A stretch of 64,000 nt of DNA from Geosiphon pyriformis (GCA_016748015.1 JAAOMT010000322.1:36236-100235); one strand, 5' to 3'. Counted from the stretch's first letter, positions 14,270 through 26,454 are shown. Notes: generated by a model not told the origin, from the letters alone. A program made the numbers and translations.

Positions 14270-14651
14270 TATATATAGATAGGGAAAACTTTTTTCTTTG
14301 AGCGGGTATATTTGCCCTATGCATTAATCATCCCTGAAAGAAACTCCCATTTCACACTCCGAGATTATTTTGATAAATTATAGTCACATGAATCTTCTGA
14401 ACTACAGCATGTAACATTGTATGAACAATCCTCTTAGCCTAGTTTACCATTTTCGCTTTTCATATAGCAATTCATTTTTTTCTTTATTAGATTTTTGTTG
14501 AAATTTGTATACTAATCATTATTAAAGAAATACCTTGAAAAATATATTTCCCAGCACAAAAGGAAACAAGTAGAAGTTATGATGTTTACTTTTGCTGTTC
14601 AAATGTTTTGCTGAAGACACTTTATTTGTGCTTTTCTTATTATTTACATGT
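14270..14651. other. Convergent 3' intergenic region
   Basis: A 382-base gap between the stop codons of the sirtuin gene (+) and the YJU2 gene (-). It presumably holds both 3' UTRs and polyadenylation signals. AT-rich with no open frame of note. Confidence 0.5.
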
Positions 14652-15742
14652 TTATTCACTATCAGAACCATAATTTCCAAGTAAAGAGATCAATGACGAT
14701 GTTATCGGGATTGATTTTGAATCTGTAGTATTCGTCAAAGGTTTTGCTACTAATGAATTTGTTGATGATTTTGGTGCAGTTTTTGTTTTTGATATTTCTG
14801 GTGGATTTTCTAAAACGTATGATTTTTTCTTGATTCCTAAATTTGTATCAAAATCCAATATTTTACGTTTTTTGACGATAGGGGTGCTAAAATCAGGCAA
14901 AGATAAGCTCCTCGCTTCTTCAGAAAGTAATTGATCGAGCTCAGGTTCCTGTTCTTGAATAGCTCTCCTGACCGATATTCCGACACTATCACGGAATATA
15001 GCTTTTGCAACTTTAGTATCTTCTTCTTCGACTAATTCTTCTTCAGTTTTCTCTTGTAATTCATCCTCTTCGACTAGTTTATCCAGCAAGGCACCAGCGT
15101 CAACACGCTCATTACGAGCATTCCTCGTTCGTATCTCATCTAGAGCATCAAGGATGTCCATCTCTCTTTTAGAGTCGAGAGTACGATTCTCTAATGCTTT
15201 CATCGGATTATTTTCTTCTTCAAGTTCTTTCTTTAATTGCTTTTCTTCACCAGCAATGCGTTCTTCACGCCAAGGCTCAAAGTTACGTGAGGCACCATGC
15301 TCCGCAATATAATCCGTATTTTTGGGATCAGTCTTGAATGTAATCTCAGCCGAGCATCGTGGACATTTAATGTAGAATCGAAAAATTTTGATAGAGTAAT
15401 AGGTTTCTCCCTCAACTGTTTCTTTACGAGCATTGAACTTTTTCCCTTTATATATGTACTCTCCACAGGTCTCGCAACGCATGGCATAAGGCGTCATTAA
15501 GCGAACCTTCAAAAAAAGTGGTTATAATTGATTAGATTAGACTATTAAAAAATTGTCTTGAGCGTTTGAATACCTTGTGCTGTGCATCCTTAGCCTGCTT
15601 CCTTCGTGGGATAGCTATATGAATTGAGTCGAAATTAATTGCTGTTGACAACCTTTAAGATGAAATAAATGAAACATACTTCAGTACCAGCAGGATCAAA
15701 GTCAGGAGGGAAATATTTGTTCAAAACTTTGCGTTCACTCAT
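14652..15742 (-). CDS. YJU2: Pre-mRNA splicing factor YJU2/CWC16 (CCDC94 family)
   Basis: Spliceosome component that joins around the first catalytic step and stabilises branching. Three exons on the minus strand (15742-15688, 15614-15574, 15506-14652) give 316 residues. The N-terminus [18 protein letters not shown] is the conserved start of the family, which fixes the ATG. It is followed by [20 protein letters not shown] and a second Cys pair, CPRC, making the four-cysteine zinc site. [10 protein letters not shown] and [10 protein letters not shown] are family hallmarks. The C-terminal half is a charged coiled coil followed by a disordered Ser/Thr/Lys tail. The first intron uses a GTACTG donor, chosen because only it keeps frame and joins the conserved DPA-IP residues. 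The gene is divergent from the RNF34-like gene, about 226 bases away. Confidence 0.95.
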
Positions 15743-15968
15743 GGCTTAAAGAAAGAGACGTGAAAGGAAAATCTGTAGTCAGTTTCAAAGAGATGAATTT
15801 TTCAAGTAGTACAGAATGAGCTAGGACTAATAAGGACGGTGACTCAGTCTCACCTTGTTTCATTTATTTGACTAGTGTTTTCATCTCACAGTTTATTTAA
15901 CCAAATTGGTGAATTCCGCTTTTCAATTAACCTTTGAAGTTTTCCAATTCTTTCCTTCTTACCTGAAA
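15743..15968. promoter_or_regulatory. Divergent promoter region, YJU2 / RNF34-like
   Basis: Only 226 bases separate the two start codons on opposite strands, so both promoters and 5' UTRs must lie here. An upstream ATG at 15906 is in frame with the RNF34-like gene and could add 21 residues. The start at 15969 is preferred because MADADFAYGETEG runs directly into the FYVE-like domain. No specific factor site is claimed. Confidence 0.45.
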
Positions 15969-16812
15969 ATGGCAGACGCTGATTTTGCTTACGGCGAAAC
16001 TGAAGGTCCTGGGACTACTTTTCACGAACCACTTTCGCATTCAATTCCGAAATTAAAACCACTACCCCAGGTCAAAAATTGTTCACGTTGTGGAAAAAAA
16101 TTTGGTATAATTAGAACCAAGTATCATTGCAAGAATTGTGGTAAGGCAAGCTGGAAACATGAGGAGCGGGCGAGACAATTATTATGCTTACTTTTTTCAA
16201 TTTTAATAGGCAATGTGACTTGCAGCCGCTGTTCGGATAATAGAGCAGACCTTTCCAAGTTTGGTCTCTTTCGGTCAGTAAAATTTTACATTAGATTTAT
16301 CAAGCTTTTTTTGTTTCAAGGCATCTTTTCGCGGTTAAAGTCAATCTTCAACTTGTTATAGGCCAGAAAGAGTTTGTGATCTGTGTAGTCAAGTTTTAAA
16401 CAGTAAGTGCATACCCAAGCATAGGATCTTAATTTTGACTTTAATTTTGTATTTTGATAATTCTATTAACATTATGTTCAAAACTCTAGTTTCCAAAATG
16501 GGGCGAAGTGAACTAATGAGTTTGCCAACTAAAACTTTACGAGAGTATATCGAGGCTTTTGATCTTCCTTCAAAGAACGTTCTGGAAAAAGAAGACTTGG
16601 TTTCCATTATTGTTTCGCATAAGCCCATGCCTGAAAGAAATGAAAAATTTTTTAGGGAGAATATGCCAATCGCAGAGCCCACAACATCACCCGAGAATAA
16701 CGGGTCGACAGGAAGTCAATCTGCTGAAAATGCAAATCGATCAACCAATAATGATCATACGAGAGGATCTTCTGCAAGGCCTTATGATTCTAATTCCAAT
16801 CAAAGAAGAGCC

Positions 16813-16844
<32 letters not shown>

Positions 16845-17823
16845 TACACAAGAAAGAGATCAGCAACGAAACAATAGAGAAACCTCTTATCCAGGAAATC
16901 AGTCAGCGCAACACCAGAATCAAAATAATCAATCATCATCTCTACCACTCTTCAACTCACAAATATTTGAAAATGTCATCGATCAAATTATAGGGCAATT
17001 TAGTTCCCAGTCTTCCTCATCCAGAGAATCAAATGGATCTCGAAATACTCAACAAGATACCAACCCTCCTTCACCACCGATCCCCACTCAACGATATAAT
17101 TCTACTCAAAATGCTCCAAATTCAATACCACCAATCCGCCCTCAACGATATAATTCTACTCAAAATGCTCCAAATTCAATACCACCAATCCGCCCTCAAC
17201 GATATAATTCTACTCAAAATTCTCAAAATTCATCACGCCCATCCCAGATACACTCAAATTCATTTTCACCAAATCAAAATCGACCAAGATCAAATCCTAC
17301 TCCAAGCCAGCCACAAACCAGTTCTCAGATACCTGTAAACAACGACAGCAACAATAGTAATATTCAAAACAAAATAGATATTTCACATTCACTTGAGGAC
17401 ATTGCAAAAAGCCAAGTTGATATATCCAAACTTTCCAACAAAATCCTGAAACAAATTTTGAAAGAAAATTGTGTCGACTTTTCTGGAATTGTTGAAAAGT
17501 CTGAACTTGTTCAAAAAGTCAATCGTCTAGTAGATGCCACGAAATCAGAAATGTCTGCCAATTTAAGTTCTCTTGGTGATGATGCTCTTTGCAAGATTTG
17601 TTGTGATGCTGTCCAAAATTGTGTAATATTGGATTGTGGTAGGTGGCAATGCTTTACATCACTTGACCCTTTGAATTTCAAATTTGGTTGAATAATTTTT
17701 TTTTTGATAACAGGTCATATGAGTACTTGTATGGATTGTGGAAAGAAGTTACAAGAGGCGAGGAATGAATGTCCAATCTGCAGAGAAACTATCATTAAGC
17801 TCATACGAGTTTATCGTGCATAA
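15969..17823 (+). CDS. RNF34/CARP-like FYVE-SAP-RING E3 ubiquitin ligase
   Basis: Five exons (15969-16140, 16210-16273, 16362-16402, 16490-17638, 17714-17823) encode 511 residues. A FYVE-like zinc finger has eight cysteines (38, 41, 54, 57, 62, 65, 84, 87), with YHCKNCG followed by VTCSRCS. A SAP-like segment follows at about 93-130 (SKMGRSELMSLPTKTLREYI). The middle is an Asn/Gln/Ser/Pro-rich disordered region with an Asn homopolymer encoded by AAT repeats near 16812-16842 and an 18-residue tandem repeat. A second SAP-like helix pair (DISKLSNKILKQILKENCVDFSG) precedes a C-terminal RING (CKICCDA...LDCGHMSTC...CPICRE). This order matches the metazoan CARP proteins RNF34 and RFFL. It is expected to ubiquitinate substrates, perhaps at membranes; substrates are unknown. 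Confidence 0.85.
17089..17250 (+). repeat. 54-bp coding tandem repeat (about 3 copies)
   Basis: Copies begin at 17089, 17143 and 17197. The first two are nearly identical 54-mers encoding QRYNSTQNAPNSIPPIRP, and the third diverges in its second half. The unit is a multiple of three, so copy-number change keeps frame. It lies in the disordered linker of the RNF34-like protein. Confidence 0.9.
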
Positions 17824-18130
17824 AAGAATTCAAAATATTGGATTGTATAAGCCAGATATCTCAGAATATTACTTAATCGGATACTGAATTTTTAATTGTT
17901 TGCAACAAAATCCAATCCAAACAATTTTTTGGAACTGCTAAAGTTTAATTATATTTATTCAGGTTATCACAACATGTGAAATATTGCCCCATTAATACAA
18001 AAAAGATTTCAAAATTTAATTTGTTCACACCCCCAAGTTTTATTGGCGGCTGTTACGATTATCTGAAAATAAATTTTTTATTTGTTATAGATGAGCCAGA
18101 AATTTGCGACTGATATATCTTTCTTTCGTA
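17824..18130. other. Tandem-gene intergenic region
   Basis: A 307-base gap between the RNF34-like stop and the ADE4 start, holding the 3' UTR of one and the promoter of the other. Moderately AT-rich. I see no further feature. Confidence 0.4.
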
Positions 18131-20569
18131 ATGTGTGGAATTTTAGCACTTTTATTAGCCGATCCTAGTGCTTCAGCTAGTATAGAGCTATTTGAAGGGT
18201 TACAAATCCTTCAGCATAGAGGACAGGTATATTGCCTGGCTTTGTTACTTGTTTCTTGGGGAAACATAATTTTGAATCACCTTGATGGTTTTGACCAAAC
18301 GTGATTTTCTATATTGAAGTCTCGGGGACAAGTGCATATAGTTATATCTATGTCCTCTTTAGCGAACTCTAGATTTTTAATGAGTTTACTTTCTTATATG
18401 ACTTAAGGACGCTGCAGGTATTGTTACTTGCGGTAACAAAGGTCGTCTTTATCAGTGCAAAGGCAATGGAATGGTTCGAGATGTGTTTGATCAACAACAT
18501 CTACAAAATCTAATAGGAAATCTCGGAATCGGACATGGTATCTTTTTGATCCTTAATATAATAAATCAGGTTAAACTCATTTTGGTCCATTCTTACAATT
18601 TTTTATAGTTAGATATCCTACAGCTGGGACGTCTTCTCACTCCGAAGCCCAACCTTTTTATGTAAATAGTCCATATGGAATTGTCTTTGGTCATGTAATT
18701 GTCATTAAAAAAGTCTTGCGCAATTTCTGCAAAATAAATTGTAATATCATGGTAATGGAGTATAATATTTAGAATGGAAACCTTATTAATGCGAAAGAAT
18801 TAAGAAGGTTTCTCGATTTTAAAGCCCATCGTCATATCAATACTGATTCCGATTCCGAATTGCTTCTTAATATTTTCGCTGATAATTTGCAAAAGACTGG
18901 CAAATCCAGGTAGCTATTCTGCGCTTTTTTGATTTTCATTATTTGATTGTTCTTTCAATCCAATTTTTTTAATCTTAAAAGGATCAACGAAGAAGATATT
19001 TTCACAGCAATCGAAGGTTTATATGAGAAATGTATTGGCGGTTACGCCTGTGTTGCTATGATTGCTGGTAGGAATCAATATCCTTAAATTTCAATTTCTC
19101 AAAAATGAGCTCCTTCAAAATATTTTTGCAAAATAAGGCTTCGGTATCATTGGATTTCGGGATGCTAATGGAATACGACCAATCTGTTTTGGAAAACGTA
19201 AAAATGAACTTGGCGTTGACTACATGTTTGCTTCTGAAAGCGTCGTGCTTGATGCAGCCGGATTCTCTGAAGTCAAAGACATCGGCCCTGGTAGGCCCTA
19301 GGGGCTATTATTGTAATGTCATAGACTTTGCTTTTGATATTATATTTTTCCCTTTTATTTCATAATCTCTGCTTTTCTTTATTTCGAAAATAGGGGAAGC
19401 ATTTATCATTACAAAGCAAGCAGTAACCACCAGGGCTCTGAGGACTCCCCGAGAACTTACACCTTGCATATTTGAATATGTATATTTTGCAAGACCTGAT
19501 TCTGTTCTTGACGGGATTTCAGTCTATCGATCGCGTCTTGCAATGGGGGAATACTTAGCAGACCAAGTTTTGCGGAAGCTTGGCGATAAAATGGATATTG
19601 AAGTGGTCATTCCGGTATCTTGAATCCTTTTAAATGGTTGCCTTTTTGTCTGTGAATATCGCATAACTATTTCTGAAAACTTTTCACTTTCAATATTGAA
19701 AGGTACCTGATACAAGTCGCGTTGCAGCCCTTCAAGTATCATACAAGCTAAATATTATATATCGTGAAGGCTTCATAAAAAATCGGTATGTTGGTCGTAC
19801 GTTCATAATGCCTGGGCAGAATTTAAGACGACAAAATGTGAGAAAAAAATTAAATGCAATGGCATTGGAATTCTTTGGAAAGAATGTTCTCATTGTTGAC
19901 GGTAAGCATTTGATTAAATGATATTGGAAAGTTTTATTTAACTTGAGCTCATTTATATTACATATTTTTTCTAATGGATAGATTCAATTGTAAGAGGAAC
20001 TACTTCAAAGGAAATAGTACAAATGGCTCGAGATGCGGGTGCAAAGAAAGTATACTTTGCTTCGTGTGCACCTCCAATAAGGTTATTTATATCCGATTTA
20101 TTTCTCCTAGATGTAAAGTATTTTGAGTTCTTTTATATTGAATTACCAAATCCTATCTTTGTCTTCATTTAGATATCCCAATGTATATGGTATTGATATG
20201 CCTTCACGACAAGAACTAGTTGCTTATAATCGTGACGATGATGAAATTGCTTTGGCAATTGGTGCCGACAAAGTAATCTTTCAGGTAAATGCAATTTGGC
20301 TCTCAGTTTGCCACAATCATCTTGTATTAACGTAGAGTCACATCATTCCTCAGAGATTGGAAGATCTGATTAAAAGTTGCGATAAATTTAACCAAACCAT
20401 AAAGGCATTTGACTGTTCGGTTTTTGATGGAAAATATGTCACCCCAGCTGTTACACCCGAATATCTTGAAATTTTAGAAGCCGCGCGTAACGATTACGCC
20501 AAACAATCACGGGAAAATTTAAAAGCGCCAGAAACGATAGGCCTCCACAATAACTATCGATCTTCATAA
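18131..20569 (+). CDS. ADE4: Amidophosphoribosyltransferase (purine biosynthesis)
   Basis: Catalyses the first committed step of purine synthesis, transferring the amide of glutamine to PRPP to give phosphoribosylamine. Eleven exons (18131-18226, 18408-18537, 18609-18694, 18773-18909, 18982-19067, 19138-19290, 19394-19614, 19703-19901, 19982-20081, 20173-20284, 20354-20569) give 511 residues, matching the roughly 510 of fungal enzymes. The start at 18131 is chosen because MCGIL places the nucleophilic Cys at position 2; an upstream in-frame ATG at 18104 would bury it. The N-terminal Ntn domain has QHRGQDAAG and GHVRYPTAG. The phosphoribosyltransferase domain has [20 protein letters not shown] and the PRPP loop [13 protein letters not shown] near residues 365-380. 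Confidence 0.96.
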
Positions 20570-21059
20570 AAGTCATTGCTCAGATTGTTAAATTTCCCAT
20601 CAAAATTTCGTTAATTATGCTTTAATTTTTCAATAGTCCAAGAAATTTTTTCAAACCCGTTTTTAACCTATTTTGGCCAATGGTTTATAATGTGGCCCTT
20701 TTTTTATTATCTACAAACTTGGAATGTTGATCGTAAAGCCAATTCACGAGATTCCATAGACCGAGTTATGGATAAAATAATGAAATTCTGCGTAAAAGTT
20801 GATATTTATTCTTTAATTTCTTTTGTCCTCTTCGATTGTGTTGGGTCTTCGTGAACGAGAACAAGGATACAGAAATGCTTATGTCCTTGCTTTAAAAACT
20901 CCGACTGAAATTATTTAGGTGTTTTTGGCCTGTATAAAGTTAAGAAAGGAAATCTGGTATTAGTTTTACAAGATTGAATTATCATGTGAAATTGATCATA
21001 TCAGCTTTATCACGGACCGTAAATCAGTCTCATCTGTCCAAGTCTCACTCACTTTGGGA
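20570..21059. other. Intergenic region with an open stretch
   Basis: The gap between ADE4 and the SCI1-like gene. Around 20,720-20,850 a plus-strand frame without ATG stays open for about 45 codons (begins N-V-D-R-K-A-N-S-R-D) and has a coding-like residue mix. It could be a gene relic or chance. The 3' part is presumably the promoter of the next gene. Confidence 0.3.
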
Positions 21060-22640
21060 ATGTCTTCACGTCGTGTATCCACTACTCGATCGCGTTCTCA
21101 CTCTCCGCATGGTCGTCATCGACTTTCTAGTAGAATTCAGGACATTGAAGAGCGGAAAAACAAGAGTGAAAAGAAGCACAAAGGACATAAACGTCGCCGA
21201 GATTCTGACGCCTCCCAAGATGGTTCAGATGATCAAGGCAAACATGCCCAAGCTTCACACCTACGTATTTATAAAAGGGGAACGTAATGAATAAAGACTT
21301 TTTTAAAAGATAAATAACTTGTCTCCATCTTGCTCCACCAAAAAGATATTTCTGAAGACGACTATTATTCAAAATCAACCGAATTTCGCATATGGTTGCG
21401 CGAAGAAAAAGAAAAGTATTTTGATGAAATGAGTTCTGACCAGACTAGACGATATTTTAGAAGGTTTGTTCGAGCTTGGAATAAATCCAAATTAGATAGT
21501 TGAGTATCAATACAATTTTTACGTAAGATCTTTTGAGCGACCCATCAATTACACGAATACCTTATGATTAATCCATTACACGTAGAAAAATATTACGAAG
21601 GAATTCGTTCATCACAGATTTCCAGTGCCGAGTCAACACGGTACAAATGGAAGATGAATATAAATCAAGATGAATTAGAGACAGTAAAGAATTCCGTTGA
21701 TAGACTAACTAACATCAAATTCCCCACCGAAGTTCGCGCTCGAGTTGGGGAAGGTGGTGGTGGTGGTGGTGGTGGTGGTAGTAGTAGTGTTGGTGTTAGC
21801 GTTGGTGATAATGATGCACCTAAAGAAGCGAAAAGAAGAATGATTGGTAATATACATAGATTGAGGAAAATTACAATCTTAATTGTTTTTCTTCCACTTA
21901 TCATGTGCATTATTAGGGCCCACCATGCCACCTTTACAAAAATATGATGAGCAAGGTAATTCAACGTAAGACTTTTTTGAATGAATTCGCACAAATCAAA
22001 GTAATAATAATTATAACACTTTCTCCAACTTAGAAATGGATGAAGAAGATCGACAACGTTATGAACGGGCTCTGCGGAAAAAAGACTACAAAGATTTCCA
22101 ATTAACACACGAAACAACCTTGGAAGAATTGGTTCCTAAAGCTACAGGCGAGAAATAAAATATCTAAATTTTCCTTGAAAGAATTTATCCCTTGATTAAT
22201 ATTTCTCACTCTATGATGGCACGATGCCGGGCGCCAGGCAGAGAGGCTATGATTGAAAAGAGAAGAGCCCGGAACGCACAATTTCATAGAGAAGTTAGTC
22301 CGAATCTTGAAATGAACGACAAAGACTTGATAGGTGGCGATGATTTTCAATCTAGGTTGTTATTTTGTATTTCTGACAAAAAGAACATTTATTTAACTTA
22401 AAATTGAATTTAAGTTGACAACGTTGAATCAATTATAGACTTGAGATGATAAATCGTGGACGTGAAGCGCGCGAAAAGAGAAAGGATGAACTCAGAGCTG
22501 AAAAAGCAATCAACCTAAGAGACAAAGTGGACGCTTATCAATCAAAAGAACGACAAACGCTCGATATGTTTAAACAGATGGCTGAGCAACAACGGAAATC
22601 TGGTGGTGGCTTATGGGGCAATCAAATGCGTGATTTATGA
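21060..22640 (+). CDS. Style cell-cycle inhibitor 1-like charged nuclear protein
   Basis: Seven exons (21060-21264, 21346-21498, 21586-21846, 21917-21955, 22034-22147, 22238-22355, 22439-22640) give 363 residues. The N-terminus is RS-rich and basic (SRSHSPHGRHR, KKHKGHKRRR), typical of nuclear or splicing-associated proteins. The core EDDYYSKSTEFRIWLREEK, YFRRFVRAWNKSKL and KYYEGI resembles the plant SCI1 family and fungal proteins sometimes labelled HEL117 or PRP38B-like. A poly-Gly run from GGT repeats (about 21752-21779) follows. The C-terminus has ELVPKATGREAMIEKRRAR and a long charged helix ending GGGLWGNQMRDL. The exon 1 boundary is the least certain, and an in-frame ATG lies six bases upstream at 21054. 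Intron 5 is GC-AG. Molecular role unknown. Confidence 0.7.
22148..22237 (+). other. GC-AG intron in SCI1-like gene
   Basis: The conserved junction PKAT-G-REAM is formed only if the exon ends ...ACAG at 22147, with donor GCGAGA and acceptor GCCAG at 22237. No GT donor nearby keeps the frame. The intron is 90 nt. Confidence 0.75.
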
Positions 22641-22839
22641 GCCTTTTAGAAAACTTTGGGCTTGAATAAATTATTGATAAGCTTACGTTTCGGAAGTAAT
22701 AGTTGAATAATTGCAAGCAGCTCTCAAGGGGTTGGGTTTTAGTGGAGTTGGCATTGAATATCCCGACTTTTATTTCTGCCTTTTTTTTTACCCCTAATTT
22801 TATATTTTTTAACGAGCTTTGATTCCGACACCTGAATTC

Positions 22840-24852
22840 TTTGGATAAAATGTGTGACTATAATTGATTACAAAAATCTCTAATTGCAGCTTTTAATAAT
22901 CAACATTAATAATAATAAAAATAATTAATACTTATTGAAAAAAAAACAGTTTTATTTAGTTTATATCACAAAATAAGAATTTTGATAAAATAAACTGAAA
23001 AGTAATAATTAATCAAATTAAAAAATTTTGCTATTAAAAATTGTATATATATAATTATTAGTAATTAATAATTAAATAATTTAAAAAAACAAAATAAATA
23101 ATTGTATAAATTGGTTAACAAAAAAAATCAAATCTTTTATTTAAAAAAACCATTCAGGATAAATGCAAAATTTACTTAAATTTTTAATATAAAAACACAC
23201 TATCTTTGTGCTAAAAAACAACTTTTATCATAATTTTTAATATTAGTAAAAAAATTTTAGAAAAAAATATTTATAATTATATATAATATACTAATAATAT
23301 TGTTTTTAATAATTTATATAATTCAAATATAATAAAAAAAAATCAATAAAAATTTACATAAAATACTTAAAATTTAAAAAACAATATTAAATTATATAGA
23401 GTATATTAGATAAAATAAATATTTAATAATATATTATTTTATGATTAAATGTTTTTCTTTAAAATTTTAATGTTATTTGATTATAATTACTAATACTGTA
23501 AAAATTAATTAAAACAAAAAAATTTAACCAGTATATTTTTTTACTTTTTTATTAATTTTAAAAGCTAATATTTTTTGCTTTTTAATAATTAAGTTTTTTT
23601 ATAAATAAGTTAATTCTTGGTTTTTGTATATTTTTTATTTTTTATAGTATTTGAATTTTAAACAGTAAAATTATGAATTTTTACTTATTGGACAATTTGA
23701 ATATTATAACATATACTAATAATAATATTGTATTATTTAATATAAAAAAATTTATATATTTAAATACATAAACAATATATTTTTTATTTATTATAAAAAA
23801 AATTGGGCCAATTTAAATTTAGTATATATTTATATATAAAAACAATAATAAGTTTATTTTTAGTATTATAAATTACTATTAAAATAGTATTAATTTTATA
23901 TATCTTTTTTTTTATATTTATGTTTTTTAAAAACTTTTTTTATTTTATTAATACATTTAATCTTCATAAAATTTTCGAATATTTTAATTATTTAATATTT
24001 TAAAAATATTTAAACAGTATATAATATTTGATGTTTAAATTTTTTAAATACTATAGCTTTATTTTTAACTTTATTATTTTATTTTTATAAATTCAAATAT
24101 AAACTGAAACTATTCAAAAATAAAATTGAATTTTATCTTAAAAATTTTTAAAATATTATTAATTTTAAAATTAATCTTAATATAAAAGTTATTTAATTAA
24201 TATAAATTAGTAAGTATAATTTTTTTTTCATAATATAAATAAAAAATTAATAATATAATAAAAGACTTTTAATTTTTTTGTTATTTAAGTTTTAAAATAA
24301 ATTATAAAACTGATGTTTTTTGAAGCATTAACAAACTTTGAACTTATTTAATATTTAAAAATTTAAATTAATTTGGCATTAATTTTGTTAAAACTTTGAT
24401 AAATTTTAAATTTATTTAATATTTAATAAAATTAAAAACAATTAAAGATTTTTTGATTAAAAACATTACTGATTTTTAAATTTTTTTCAAAATCTTAATC
24501 CAATTATTAATTAGTAAAAATATAGAAAAATAAACATATATCAATTATTAATTTATATTTACAAATTTTGTTTTGAGAAATACTATTAAAAAAAATATTC
24601 ATATAATTTGCAATATTAAAATTATATCAAAAAAAACAAAAAACTGATAATTTTTTTAAATTATATATTATATATTAAAATATTATTTAATATAATATTT
24701 TTGTTAATATTAATATAGTAATTTTAATTTTTTTTTCTGATTAAATTGTTGTACTTTAGTTTTTTATTTTTAATGTTAATTAAAAAATAGAAAAGTAAAT
24801 AAAATTAAGTTATTATTTAATTTTAATAATATAGATAATAATATAGATAATG

Positions 24853-24894
<42 letters not shown>

Positions 24895-26390
24895 TGTTTT
24901 TATTAAATTATTATTAAAAAAAAGAAAGTTAATTAAAAAATAATTAAATCATAAGCTTATAATATTTAATTAAAATAAAAAATAAAAATAATAAAAATAA
25001 AAATAAAAACTTTTTAAAAAACAATATATATAAAAATAACTACTAAAAAATTGTAAATAAATTAGATAAAAAATAATATATAAAAAATAAAAAGTTAATT
25101 TATAACGTTTTTTATCATATTTTATAAAATTTTAAATTGTTTTATTTACTAAAATAACAATATTTTAGTATTTATAATGTTTTTTATAAATTAATTATAT
25201 TTTAATACTAACAATATACTGTTATATTTTAAACAAATATGTTAAAATTAAATAGTAAATTTAAATTTAAATATAATTCAAAATATAATTATTATAATAT
25301 ATAATTAATATAGTATTTTAATTTTTTATTTTAATTAATTTATTAAACTTTAAATAAAAGTTATTATTAATATTATAACTTAAGATTTTTTGAAAGTTTT
25401 ATAAGAATATAAACTGATTTAAAATATGGTTTTTGTTTTTTAATATATATATTAAAATTATTTTTTTTAAATATAACTAAAAGCTATTTGTTAAATTATT
25501 TATGTATTTCTAGATTGTTGATTTAAATAATATAAAAATAGCCAACTTATTTAATAGTACAAAGCAAAATAAACTTAAGCATATAATTAAAACAACAATA
25601 TTTTAATTTAAAGATAAAACTTATAATTATAAAAAATATATTAATATTAAATAAATAGAGAATGTAATATGAAACTTGTGAGTATTTATTTTTGTGTTTA
25701 CATAAATTTTAACAGCATATATATATACCAAAACTGTTTACAGCTTAATAAATATTGAAAATTCAGTTTAAAGATTACAAAAAGCTCATCCAAAAGATTA
25801 GTATAATGTAAATATATGAGTACTTATTGTTAATTGTGCTTTTAAAAATCAATATAACATAAAATTAATAAAATAAATACTATGAAAAATAAATAAATAG
25901 CTAAAAAACTAAGAAATCTTAAAGAATATGCCAAGATTTGGAATAAAAAAAACAAAACACAAGAAATAATTAGATTAAAAAAAGAGATTCAACTATAATA
26001 TTTTTTTACAACTAATTTTAGCCATCTTGGCTACAGCCAGGATAACAGCAATAGTATGCTGAATGTTAATAAAAAGACCTGCCAAGAGACAAAAAAAATA
26101 GTGTTTTTTCAATTACCAAAGACACAATTGTTTGATGTTTACTTTGTTTGGTTTTGTTGCAACATGCCCCATATTATATTGCAAGTTTTTTGTCATCAAA
26201 ATGGTTTTACAAAAAAATCAATAAATTAAAAAAATAGAGTGTAATTAAAAATGTAATCTTTGTAAAAAATCACAATCATTTTTCTTAAATTACAATTAAC
26301 CAAAAAGTAAAAATGCTTTTTTTAATTCTAGTAAAGTTAATAAATGATTTTAATAAAAAAATAAATAAATACAAAGTTATTCTCAGCTAT
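22840..26390. other. Gene-free AT-rich, CpG-depleted block B
   Basis: Resembles block A: dense A/T runs, no coding-like frame, and by eye about two CpG in 3.5 kb (near 23,976 and 25,105). The part after 25,900 is a little richer in G/C, with phrases such as GCCATCTTGGCTACAGCC near 26,021, suggesting a less decayed repeat remnant. No element is recognisable. Confidence 0.65.
24853..24893. repeat. AAT-type microsatellite
   Basis: About 13-14 perfect copies of a three-base ATA/AAT unit in block B. Confidence 0.95.
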
Positions 26391-26422
26391 TCGAAGTGGT
26401 TGGACTAGATGCTTTACTTCGG

Positions 26423-26454
26423 ATAAGTGAATATTCGAATAAGTGAATATTCGG
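26423..26454. repeat. Two direct 16-bp repeats
   Basis: Two adjacent copies of ATAAGTGAATATTCG(A/G) at 26423-26438 and 26439-26454, preceded by CTTCGG and followed by ATTATTG. CpG-containing and flanked by decayed DNA. Possibly the end of a DNA transposon, but no matching inverted copy was found in the window. Confidence 0.7.
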
